Assembly: GCA_944389865.1 (NCBI GenBank)
Contig: CALXNX010000007.1
Location: 1-62,451, forward strand
Direction: 5' to 3'
Source of the DNA: an uncultured Succinivibrionaceae bacterium
GTDB lineage: Bacteria > Pseudomonadota > Gammaproteobacteria > Enterobacterales > Succinivibrionaceae
DNA: 62,451 nt
Shown here: positions 1-7,863 of the stretch, one piece after another
Position numbering within the stretch: position 1 is the first letter of the stretch
Layout: the number at the start of each line of letters is the position of its first letter
Position numbers and translations under genes: made by a program
The notes under the pieces: model-generated
The model's database searches: none
Told to the model about the DNA's origin: nothing
The model's input: only the letters and a program-made list of their open reading frames with translations

Positions 1-166
1 GAGACATTACTACATTTTTAAAAACGATGTCTTTGATTTTGAGAGCTTTTATTCAAGTAACTGTCAAAGAAAAGTATTTGTACCATCACCCACGGAAATA
101 ACGCAGCAGCTTTTCACTGCTAAGGCAGTGCGCTGCCAAAGAGAGATCCGCAATACAGTTTTGCTC

Positions 167-2206
167 TCAGCTCAGCAGACTGTGGATGTCGGCCAGTGCG
201 GTATCAAAATTCTTTAAATGCTCTTCACGGCTGATTTTCAACGACAGTTTTTCACCTGCCTTGTGCAGGATGAGCTCTTCCTGCGGCAGTTCGGCCAAAA
301 AGCGGCTGGGCTTGGGCAGACTGAGCTCACCGCGCTGCCTGCGCGTTTTGCACAGGGTAATGAAGAGCCGGCGCTGCGCCCGGGTGATGCCGACGTAAGC
401 AAGGCGGCGCTCTTCTTCATCGCTGCCGCCTTCCTCCTCGCAGCTGCGATGCGGCAGAAGGTTCTCCTCCATGCCCGCGAGGATCACCACCGGAAACTCC
501 AAGCCCTTAGAGGCGTGCAGGGTCATCAGCTGTACCGCATCTTCTTCCTCGCCCTCCGTGCCGCGCCGCTCCATCAGCTCACGCAGGCCCAGCTTTTCCA
601 CGGCCTTGGCAAAGGACTGCGGCGGCTCGCCGCGGCGGCCTTTAATGATCTCGCCGATCCAGCTGCAGATCTGCCGCACATTGCCCATGCGGAATTCCAC
701 CTGCGCCTTGCTGACCCTGGGGCCTGACAGGTAGGCGGAATAGCCGATGAGATCAGGCAGCTGCTGGGCCAGCTGCAGATCTTTTTTAGATAGGATGAAG
801 GTGCGCAGCCGGGTGGTGAGGATGATAAAGTCGCCCAATGCCTGGCGCTGCTGCGCGGCAAGCTTTTGGTTTAAGGCCCCCGACATGGCGCAGTCAAAGA
901 GAGACTGATGGGCAAGGCGCGCGGTTTCGGTCAGCTTTTGCAGCGTATCGGTGCCGATACCGCGGCGGGGGACATTGATGATGCGCAGCAGCGCGCTGTC
1001 ATCCTGAGGATTGGCCAGCAGCCGGCACCAGGCCATGATGTCCTTGACCTCGCTTTGGGCAAAGAAGCCGGTGCCGCCGGAGACCCTGCAGGGGATCTCG
1101 GACTGCAGCAGCAGCTTTTCAAAATAGCGCGACTGAAAGTTGCTGCGGTACAAAATGGCAAAGTCATGCCACGGCAGACGCTTGGAAAAGCGCAGTCCCT
1201 TGATGATGGAAACGGCGATCTCAGCTTCATTTTCCTCATCCCGGCACTCCATCACCTCGATCTTTTCGCCCTCGGGCAGCTCTGAGTACAAAGTCTTGGC
1301 AAAAAGATGGGGATTATTGGCAATCAGGGCATTGGCGCAGTGCAGAATGCGCTTGGAGGAGCGGTAATTCTGCTCGAGCTTGATGACTTTTAGATCCGGG
1401 AAATCCGCCGCTAAAGTTTTGATGTTCTCAGGCCGGGCCCCGCGCCAGGAGTAAATCGACTGATCGTCATCGCCCACTACGGTAAAGCGGCGGTATTTGG
1501 CAGTGAGGAGCTTGAGGAGCTGATACTGCGTTTCATTGGTGTCCTGATATTCATCGACCAGCACGTAGTAAAAGCACTGCTCCCAGCGCTCCTTAAGCTG
1601 GGGACTGCGCTGCAGGGCGCGGGTGGTGAGGAAGATCAAATCATCAAAATCCACGGCGCTGCAGGCCTGCAGATACTGCTGATAGGCCGCATAGATCTCG
1701 CCGTACACACTGTCCCGCCCCGGAATTTCGTCCGGGGCCAGCAGCCGGCCCTTCCAGAGGGAGACGGCGCTTTGAGCCTGATCTAGGATCTCGTTTTCAG
1801 CGCTGTCGCGCAGCAGATCGGCAAAATCAGAGCGCAGAATATCGCGCAGGGCCTTGCGGCAGTCCTGCTCGTCAAAGAGCGAGAAATTGCGGTTAAGGCC
1901 TAAATGCCTGTGCTCCAGGCGCAGGATCTCAAGGCCCAGCGAGTGGAAGGTGGAGATCCACAGCGCGGCGGCGGTTTCCGGGGGCAGAGCTTTGGCGGCG
2001 CGCTCGCGCATTTCAGCGGCGGCCTTATTGGTAAAGGTCAGGGCGCAGATGCGGCTGGGCGGCAGGCCGCTGCCGCGGCACAGCTTCACAATTTTCTCGG
2101 TGATGACGCGGGTCTTGCCGGAGCCGGCTCCAGCCAGCACCAGACACGGCCCGTCAATGCTCTCTACCGCCTCGCGCTGCGCAGCGTTTAAAGTAAGTCC
2201 AGCCAT
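167..2206 (-). CDS. rep: ATP-dependent DNA helicase Rep
   Basis: Superfamily 1A 3'-5' DNA helicase that helps replication forks past protein blocks and supports restart. The 679-residue length matches E. coli Rep (673). Visible motifs: Walker A GAGSGKT at residues 26-32, Walker B DEYQD near 217, motif III VVGDDDQSIYSWRGA near 247, and the C-terminal LMTLHASKGLEFP and AYVGITRAQ motifs. The N-terminus (QREAVESIDGPCLVLAGAGS) and the NYRSS motif favour Rep over UvrD. The next gene upstream ends 11 bp away on the same strand, so the two are probably cotranscribed. The 166 bp beyond its 3' end are AT-rich and hold only a small hairpin (115-130). Confidence 0.95.
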   Translation of the reverse strand: MAGLTLNAAQREAVESIDGPCLVLAGAGSGKTRVITEKIVKLCRGSGLPPSRICALTFTNKAAAEMRERAAKALPPETAAALWISTFHSLGLEILRLEHRHLGLNRNFSLFDEQDCRKALRDILRSDFADLLRDSAENEILDQAQSAVSLWKGRLLAPDEIPGRDSVYGEIYAAYQQYLQACSAVDFDDLIFLTTRALQRSPQLKERWEQCFYYVLVDEYQDTNETQYQLLKLLTAKYRRFTVVGDDDQSIYSWRGARPENIKTLAADFPDLKVIKLEQNYRSSKRILHCANALIANNPHLFAKTLYSELPEGEKIEVMECRDEENEAEIAVSIIKGLRFSKRLPWHDFAILYRSNFQSRYFEKLLLQSEIPCRVSGGTGFFAQSEVKDIMAWCRLLANPQDDSALLRIINVPRRGIGTDTLQKLTETARLAHQSLFDCAMSGALNQKLAAQQRQALGDFIILTTRLRTFILSKKDLQLAQQLPDLIGYSAYLSGPRVSKAQVEFRMGNVRQICSWIGEIIKGRRGEPPQSFAKAVEKLGLRELMERRGTEGEEEDAVQLMTLHASKGLEFPVVILAGMEENLLPHRSCEEEGGSDEEERRLAYVGITRAQRRLFITLCKTRRQRGELSLPKPSRFLAELPQEELILHKAGEKLSLKISREEHLKNFDTALADIHSLLS

Positions 2207-2217
2207 CCCCAGCCTGC

Positions 2218-4149
2218 TTAAAAGGCCGCATAGCGGGTGAAGTTCAGGGGCCGGCCGTTTAAGGACGAGGAGGTAAAGGCCAGCTCACTGCCGTCAGCGC
2301 TCTGCGCGGCACTGAGAGTCTGCAGGCAGCGCTCCTCGCACAAAGGCGCCAGATCCTCGGGGCACAGCAGCAGCATGCCGCAGCTCAGCTGGGCGCTTAA
2401 CTGTTCTAAGCCTGCGATCAGCGCAGGCGCCTGCTCCTTGGAGGTCAGGGCGCTGACATCCGCGCACAGCGCAAAGTTAAGATCAGGCTGCAGCAGCAGG
2501 GCCTGCAGGGCAAAACGGATCTTCTCGCAGATGGTTTTGACCTCAGTACTGTCGATAAGCAGGGCCTTGGCATTGGGATAGGGCTCAAAATTGAGCGGCG
2601 AGCCTGCTGCAGCGCCTAAGTCCAGGTCCTGACAGATAAACTGCCAGGCCGCCGGCGTGGTGGCGGTAATGAGAGTGCAGAGGCGCTCCTGCATAATCAG
2701 ATTGAGCACCCGGCGGCGCACGCTCGGGCGGGCGCACAGCGCATAGAGATAAGGGGAGAGCTGCAGCTTCGATAAGGCCGCCGCATCGGTGATGAAGGCG
2801 CATTCCTCCTTCACGCGCGGCACCGGACTGAAGCTTATGGAGAGCAGTTCCTCTAATTTATTGACCTTATAGCTAAGGGCACTCTTGTCGGCACGCAGCG
2901 CGGCGTTAATGGACGGATAGGCCCCGGACAATTTAATTTTCTTAAAGGTAAGGCCTAAATTGTAAAGTCCGGCGCTTAAGGTCTTGACGGCATCGCCGTC
3001 GGCATTGGCCCCGGTGCAGATATAGAAGATTTGATCGGCAGGCTGGATCCTGCTGATTTGTTCAAGCAGGGCGCGGACGCTCACCGGGTGCACTAAGGCC
3101 GCAGCGTTTTTACCGAGGGTTTCAAGGCTCAGAGCATCCAGCTCGCTCATGCAGATAAAGACGCTGCCCGAGCGCGCTAAGGCCTTTTCATTAAAGATGC
3201 CGGTGCTGCCGCAGTGCCGCTCCTGCTCTGAGGCGCGCGGATCAGTATTGAGCGCGGTATAGCCGTAATCAGAGAACGGAATTAAGGCAGCGCGCCAGGT
3301 CAGCTGCTCGCCGGTCAGGCGGTCGGTGCCGGCGGCGTAGGATTCGTCAAAGCCCAAATGGAAGCGGGAAATGACCTCCTCAGATAAACCCAAATCCTGG
3401 AAAAAGCTGGTTTTGCTTACCTGTTCGGCGGCTTTGCGCAGATAGTCGGCGTAGTTGTACTGCATTTCGCTGTAGTCCGACAGCGCTGCGCGATCGCCTG
3501 CCGGATTGAGATAGCTGCTGCCGGTGGGCCCTGCGCGGTAGGAATTGGCCGACATGCCGAAGACAGCCCCTGACGGATGCATCTGTGCAGGGCGCGCAGC
3601 CGGTGCTGCCGGCATCTCCTGATTTGATCTAAAGGCCGGGTTCTGTACCTGACTGATTTCACCTATCTGCTGCAGCTGGCTGTCGGTTGGGATGGGATCG
3701 CCGGCGTCGCTGCGGCGCGGCTGCATGGTAAAGAGGGGCGAGAAGGTCGGAGTGCGGGCATCAAAGCTGCGCATGGGCGCCTCGTATTCACTGCCTGATC
3801 GTTTCCCGAAGGTGGCAGCGCCCATCGTGGGCTGCGGCTGGGCAGCCGGCGCTGCCGTCTGCGGCGATCTCCCGGCAAAGAGCAGTTCCTGCACCTTGGC
3901 AAATTGGGCGCGTACGTCGCTGATGCCGTACTTGAGACCGACTAAGGCGAATATATCGTAGGTCGCTCCGCACACCGGGCAGTGCACGGTGCAGTTCTGC
4001 GGGTTATATCTCATGGTCCCGATCGGATCATGATGCTCCGGATTGAGACAAGTAAATTCAGTGTCCGGATTGATGCCTAAGGCGGTTAAATAATCCGGCA
4101 GCTTAGTCCTTAAATAATCCTTAGTACGTTCGTAGTCGCTCTCAAACAT
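2218..4149 (-). CDS. Primase/helicase-like protein with degenerate catalytic motifs
   Basis: 643 residues, function unknown. Residues 34-60 form a DnaG-type (CHC2) zinc ribbon: Cys34, His39 or His40, Cys57, Cys60, followed by GATYDIFAL. A Pro/Ala/Ser-rich linker runs from about 95 to 215. Residues 220-410 resemble the primase core and Toprim region of phage primase-helicases, including a 'GLSEEVISRFHLGFDE' segment and 'SELDALSLETLG'. The Toprim glutamate position appears to be Met and no DxD aspartate pair is evident. The last 200 residues have the feel of a DnaB/RecA-like domain ending in SLNGRPLNFTRYAAF, but without a P-loop. The frame is intact, so repurposing is likelier than decay. It lies between tcdA and rep. 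Confidence 0.6.
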   Translation of the reverse strand: MFESDYERTKDYLRTKLPDYLTALGINPDTEFTCLNPEHHDPIGTMRYNPQNCTVHCPVCGATYDIFALVGLKYGISDVRAQFAKVQELLFAGRSPQTAAPAAQPQPTMGAATFGKRSGSEYEAPMRSFDARTPTFSPLFTMQPRRSDAGDPIPTDSQLQQIGEISQVQNPAFRSNQEMPAAPAARPAQMHPSGAVFGMSANSYRAGPTGSSYLNPAGDRAALSDYSEMQYNYADYLRKAAEQVSKTSFFQDLGLSEEVISRFHLGFDESYAAGTDRLTGEQLTWRAALIPFSDYGYTALNTDPRASEQERHCGSTGIFNEKALARSGSVFICMSELDALSLETLGKNAAALVHPVSVRALLEQISRIQPADQIFYICTGANADGDAVKTLSAGLYNLGLTFKKIKLSGAYPSINAALRADKSALSYKVNKLEELLSISFSPVPRVKEECAFITDAAALSKLQLSPYLYALCARPSVRRRVLNLIMQERLCTLITATTPAAWQFICQDLDLGAAAGSPLNFEPYPNAKALLIDSTEVKTICEKIRFALQALLLQPDLNFALCADVSALTSKEQAPALIAGLEQLSAQLSCGMLLLCPEDLAPLCEERCLQTLSAAQSADGSELAFTSSSLNGRPLNFTRYAAF

Positions 4150-4163
4150 GGCAGCAATCCTTA

Positions 4164-4907
4164 TCAGGCCCGGCTGTTGCCTGCGGCAATGGCGCTTATT
4201 AAGAGGGAGGCAATCAGCAGCCCGGCAGTGGCTGTCACCGGCATGGCCGCCCCGAAGTGCGGCAGATCAGCATCCTGCTTTGAGGTATAAACCGGCTTTT
4301 CAGGTGAATAGGTGCACAGCACGCCCATGCGCTGCCCTTCCGGAGGAAAATTATACTCCCGCCTTAAGATATCCCGCACGTGCTTAATCAGCCCGTCTCC
4401 GTGCGCGGCGCTCAAGTCGCCGTACTGCAGCAGCTCCGGGTGCACCCGCGCCCCGGCCCCGCCTGAGGTTACCAGGAACACCTTGTTTTGATGCAGGTAA
4501 TTAATCAGCGCGCATTTGGCTTTGATATCGTCAATGGCATCGGCGGCAAAGAGAGGCAGCGGATCGAGCACGGAGGCTAAATTCTCCGGGGTAAGCCAGG
4601 TTTCCTTCACCGTCACGGTAATTTCGGGGTTAATCTCGCGCAGCCGCGCTGCTAAAACCTGCGCCTTAGACTTGCCGACCGTTCGGCTGGTGGTATGCAG
4701 CTGGCGATTAGTGTTTTTAATATCGATGACATCCGGATCGACTAAGGTCAGCCGACCCACGGCGCTGCGGCACAGGGCCTCAGCCGCCCATGAACCCACG
4801 CCTCCCACTCCTGCCACCAGCACGTGAGCCTGCTGCAGGCGCGCAAACCCCTCCTCGCCGTATAAGGCGCGAATGCCGGTAAAACGCTGTAAATTTTCTT
4901 CAGTCAT
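4164..4907 (-). CDS. tcdA: tRNA threonylcarbamoyladenosine dehydratase TcdA
   Basis: E1/ThiF-like ATP-dependent enzyme that cyclises t6A37 of ANN-decoding tRNAs to ct6A in the cytoplasm. The nucleotide-binding GVGGVGSW sits near residue 35, followed by the LVDPDVIDIKNTNRQ segment typical of TcdA/CsdL, then ADAIDDIKAK. The chosen start is the ATG at 4907, which lies 6 nt after GGAG; a TTG at 4913 would place GGAG directly against the start codon. That gives 247 residues. The C-terminus ends in a hydrophobic helix (AGLLIASLLISAIA), as is usual for the family. It is followed after 14 bp by the primase-like gene. Confidence 0.92.
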   Translation of the reverse strand: MTEENLQRFTGIRALYGEEGFARLQQAHVLVAGVGGVGSWAAEALCRSAVGRLTLVDPDVIDIKNTNRQLHTTSRTVGKSKAQVLAARLREINPEITVTVKETWLTPENLASVLDPLPLFAADAIDDIKAKCALINYLHQNKVFLVTSGGAGARVHPELLQYGDLSAAHGDGLIKHVRDILRREYNFPPEGQRMGVLCTYSPEKPVYTSKQDADLPHFGAAMPVTATAGLLIASLLISAIAAGNSRA

Positions 4908-4971
4908 ACCCAACTCCCGCTACTGTTAAAAGCGTGATTGTAACTGCAGTGACAAGTGACCGGCAAGCAGG

Positions 4972-5012
4972 GATCATGGAAAAGCAGGCCCGCAGGCGCG
5001 GGCCTGCGGGCA
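4972..5012 (-). terminator. Hairpin terminator after hemY
   Basis: Nine-base perfect arms (CCCGCAGGC at 4989-4997 and GCCTGCGGG at 5002-5010) with a 4-nt loop. On the minus strand the stem is followed by CCTGCTTTTCC, a short T-tract. It lies 33 bp beyond the hemY stop and upstream of tcdA, and fits termination of the hemXY transcript. Confidence 0.6.
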
Positions 5013-5042
5013 GGGCATGATGATAAGCAGGGGATGACTTAA

Positions 5043-6233
5043 TTAAGCCCGGCGCGGCAGAGCCTTCCTGCTCTCCAGTCCCTGCGCATAATAATCGGCG
5101 GCCTGCTCAAACAGGCGCTGCGCCGCCATGACCCGGGCCAGCTTCAGATAGATGTCCGAGCTCTTATTGAGCTGCAGGGCCTTTTCCAAATGCTCCTGCG
5201 CGTCCTTAAGCTGTCCGGCTTTAAACTCTAAGTTGCCTAAGGCTTTAAGCAGCGGGGTGTTAACCTGGCTGGCAATCAGATTATCCTCAGCCTGCTTCTT
5301 TAAGCGGGTCAGCACATCGGGGATGGAGATCTCCCAATTGGCAATGCTCTCTAGGAAGTCAGGATCTAAGTTCTTCTTTAACAGATCGAGACTGTACTTG
5401 CGCGCGCGGTTGACGTCGCCCAGCTCCAGCAGCTTAGTGGTCAGACTGGCAATGACCTTGGGGTCCTGCCTGTCCTTCTTATCCAGTTTGCCGATCAGCT
5501 CGTTAAGCTCAGCGCTGCTGGCGGCAGCGGAGATCTTGGCGGCCAGATTGCCGCGGCTGTAGCGGGCGGCATCTTCCTTGGTGACGATATGCTGACGGAT
5601 CAGCTGCGGCACCATGGCGGCGATCCTGGCGTGATCCTGCTCCTTGCGGTAGCACTCAAAGGTAAGCTTAGTCACCAGCTTGGAGCTGTAGGTCTGCTTT
5701 AACTCCTCTAAGACCTCTAAAGCGGCCTTAGAGTTGCCGATCTGCAGGTTGAGCTTAGCGCGGATGATGGCGCTTGAAATATAAGCCTGCTTGCTGCGGC
5801 CCTTAGCTTCATCTAAGAACTTGCGGCACAAATCGTAATCCTGCAGCGCAAAGGCGGATTTAGCGCCGATAAAGCAGGCAGCCAGCGGCGGCTTTTTGCC
5901 TGCAGACTTGCGGATCAAGGACAGGGCGCGTTCGTAATCGCCTTCCTCGTAGGCCAGCACCGCCTCCTGAAACAGGCTCACGGACTTCCTGGCGGCGTGC
6001 CGACGGAAGAAGCTCTGGGTGCCCTGCGGGATGCGGATGAACTTGAGCAGCAGGGTGCAGACGAAGAACAGTACGATGAAGGCTATAACAGCCAGCACGA
6101 TCGCAGTGGTCAGCGAGGTTTCGATGATGTGATCGCTGGTGGCAATATGCACATAGCCCTGCTCGTCAGCCAAAAAGGGCCCGGCGAAGATTGCCGCGCA
6201 TAAGATCAGGATGAACAGCAGTATCTTTACCAT
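5043..6233 (-). CDS. hemY: HemY-type membrane-anchored TPR protein
   Basis: 396 residues, as expected for gammaproteobacterial HemY (E. coli 398). Two N-terminal membrane helices (about 2-20 and 40-65) are followed by tetratricopeptide-like repeats, including EEGDYERALSLIRK and LKDAQEHLEKALQLN. HemY proteins are inner-membrane proteins encoded in hemCDXY operons. They are unrelated to protoporphyrinogen oxidase HemY of Bacillus, and their exact function is unsettled. The start lies 3 nt after the hemX stop, so the two are translationally linked. hemC and hemD, the normal operon partners, are absent from the window. Confidence 0.88.
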   Translation of the reverse strand: MVKILLFILILCAAIFAGPFLADEQGYVHIATSDHIIETSLTTAIVLAVIAFIVLFFVCTLLLKFIRIPQGTQSFFRRHAARKSVSLFQEAVLAYEEGDYERALSLIRKSAGKKPPLAACFIGAKSAFALQDYDLCRKFLDEAKGRSKQAYISSAIIRAKLNLQIGNSKAALEVLEELKQTYSSKLVTKLTFECYRKEQDHARIAAMVPQLIRQHIVTKEDAARYSRGNLAAKISAAASSAELNELIGKLDKKDRQDPKVIASLTTKLLELGDVNRARKYSLDLLKKNLDPDFLESIANWEISIPDVLTRLKKQAEDNLIASQVNTPLLKALGNLEFKAGQLKDAQEHLEKALQLNKSSDIYLKLARVMAAQRLFEQAADYYAQGLESRKALPRRA

Positions 6234-6236
6234 GGC

Positions 6237-7595
6237 TTACCCCTGAATATTCTGCAGGCGCCTGCCGGCCAGCTTTTCAAAAAGGGCGTGACTTTCCAGT
6301 ACGCGCGGCAGCTGTACGGCTACGCTCTTGGCGGCTAATTGATCAATGCTCTCTAAGGCTGCCTGCACTAAAGCGCTTTCCTTATCAAAATAGGCGTCAA
6401 TAAGACGGCGGGCTTCAGCTAAGTCGGCGCTGTAGGCTTCCTGATCGCCTTTGGCGGCATCGAGCTTGGCCAGCAGGAGCCGGGTCTGCACATGCTCGCG
6501 CAGGAACAGCTCCTGACTGGGGCTTAAGAACTCGGTGGCAGCATCGGGAGCGCGGCGGCGAATTTCAATAAAGCGCGAGGAGAACTGCTTGGCCGAGGTA
6601 AGAAGGTTTTCCTTCCAGTCGGCGAAGTTTGCGGTAGGCTCAGTCTGCTTGGCAAAAGCAGCAGCGCGGCGCTCAGGATCAGAGAGACCGGCCAGCACCA
6701 GCTGCCCGGCATCCTGATAGAGCTGCTCTAAGCGCAGGGTGATGCCGGTAAGATCAGGCATCTGCACTGCCGATAAAGTGGAAATATCCTTAGCGATGGC
6801 CGCACGGATGGCCACCAGATCTTCATCTTCCAAATTGACCAGCAGCTTGTCGGCCTGATCTAAATTCCACAGGGCGCCTTCCGGGCTGCGGCCGAATACG
6901 GCCTGACGATAAGCTTCCTGAATGTTGAAGAAGCTTTCAGCGATGCGCCATTCATTGGGGTCGCGGGCCTCGTAGCGATCCAGGCGGGAATTGACGGCAT
7001 CAACGGCTTCATCATCGTTTTCCTGAGCGGAGGCTAAGGAGTCAAAGCGCTGGGCCATCACCTGCTGGGCCTGCTGCAGCTTGGCATTGAGCTCCTGCAG
7101 CTTTTGATTCTGCTCCACTAAGGCAGCCATCTGCTGCTGGGTGCCGGAGAGTGCCTGCTGGGCCTGAGCTAAAGCCTGCTCCTGGGTGCTTTGAGCCTGG
7201 GCCGCGGTCTTTAAGGCGGTGATTTCCTGATATCCATACCAGCCCCCGCCGATTAAGCCGGCAAACAGCAATACGCAGCAGGCGGCAAGCAGCGGGCTGC
7301 CCTTCTTAATTACCGTGGGGGCGGGCTGAGACTGGGCTGCTGCAGCTTTGGCAGCCTCAGCTGCTTTCTTAGCCTCCTGCGCTTCGCGGCGGGCCTGAGC
7401 TAATTCCTCTTCCTGCTTGTCGTGCAGCGCTTTAGCCTGTGCGGCCAGCTCCTGCTCCTGTGCTTCCAGGGCCGCGGCTGCAGCCTCTAATTCTTTTGCA
7501 GCATCAGCAGGCTGCGGCGCGTCAGTCTTAGGTGCGCCGGCTTCCGGCTGGGCTGCAGTATTTTCTTTCTTTTCTTCCTGTTTGCTGTCTTTCAT
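6237..7595 (-). CDS. hemX: HemX-family membrane protein
   Basis: 452-residue HemX-domain protein, often annotated as a uroporphyrinogen-III C-methyltransferase although the family lacks that fold. The N-terminal 100 residues are Ala/Glu/Lys/Gln-rich and predicted coiled coil. One membrane helix follows (SPLLAACCVLLFAGLIGGGWYGY, given here only as residues about 98-120), then a long periplasmic coiled coil and the conserved HemX region (RIAESFFNIQEAYRQAVFGR). It heads the hemX-hemY pair and is divergent from cyaA across a 268-bp gap, the position held by hemC in enterobacteria. Confidence 0.88.
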   Translation of the reverse strand: MKDSKQEEKKENTAAQPEAGAPKTDAPQPADAAKELEAAAAALEAQEQELAAQAKALHDKQEEELAQARREAQEAKKAAEAAKAAAAQSQPAPTVIKKGSPLLAACCVLLFAGLIGGGWYGYQEITALKTAAQAQSTQEQALAQAQQALSGTQQQMAALVEQNQKLQELNAKLQQAQQVMAQRFDSLASAQENDDEAVDAVNSRLDRYEARDPNEWRIAESFFNIQEAYRQAVFGRSPEGALWNLDQADKLLVNLEDEDLVAIRAAIAKDISTLSAVQMPDLTGITLRLEQLYQDAGQLVLAGLSDPERRAAAFAKQTEPTANFADWKENLLTSAKQFSSRFIEIRRRAPDAATEFLSPSQELFLREHVQTRLLLAKLDAAKGDQEAYSADLAEARRLIDAYFDKESALVQAALESIDQLAAKSVAVQLPRVLESHALFEKLAGRRLQNIQG

Positions 7596-7795
7596 GGATC
7601 AATCCTGAATTTTAAGTTTAGGCTCGATTTTAGCACCATCCGGCCCGCAAAAGGCAGAGCCGGGCGGCAAAAGCTCGGGCAGCATTTAAAAGTGTGAGCG
7701 GCGCAGCTGAGCCGCGCTCCGGTCACTGCAGGACTGAGTTCCCTGCTCAAAATTTGGGAGTGCTGTTCCTGCGCTGCCCCAAGCCGATTTTATTT

Positions 7796-7835
7796 CCTGA
7801 TCACTGTCACAACCGCGCAGATGCTGGGCTAAAAT
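7796..7835 (+). promoter_or_regulatory. Candidate cyaA promoter with overlapping CRP half-site
   Basis: CCTGA (7796-7800), six bases, then TCACA (7807-7811): a CRP-like dyad with one perfect half and TGA kept in the other. A TAAAAT -10 hexamer lies at 7830-7835, placing the dyad near -38 of a start around 7842. Enterobacterial cyaA is repressed by CRP-cAMP at a site overlapping its promoter, so negative feedback is plausible here. The half-site is imperfect, so confidence is limited. Confidence 0.4.
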
Positions 7836-7863
7836 AAGCAGGTCTTAAGTCAACCCTCACATC

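Noticed and set aside
1-166. Terminator for rep
   Set aside because: The CACTGC/GCAGTG stem (115-130) has no T-tract on the minus strand, and the longer dyad at 2-32 is weak.
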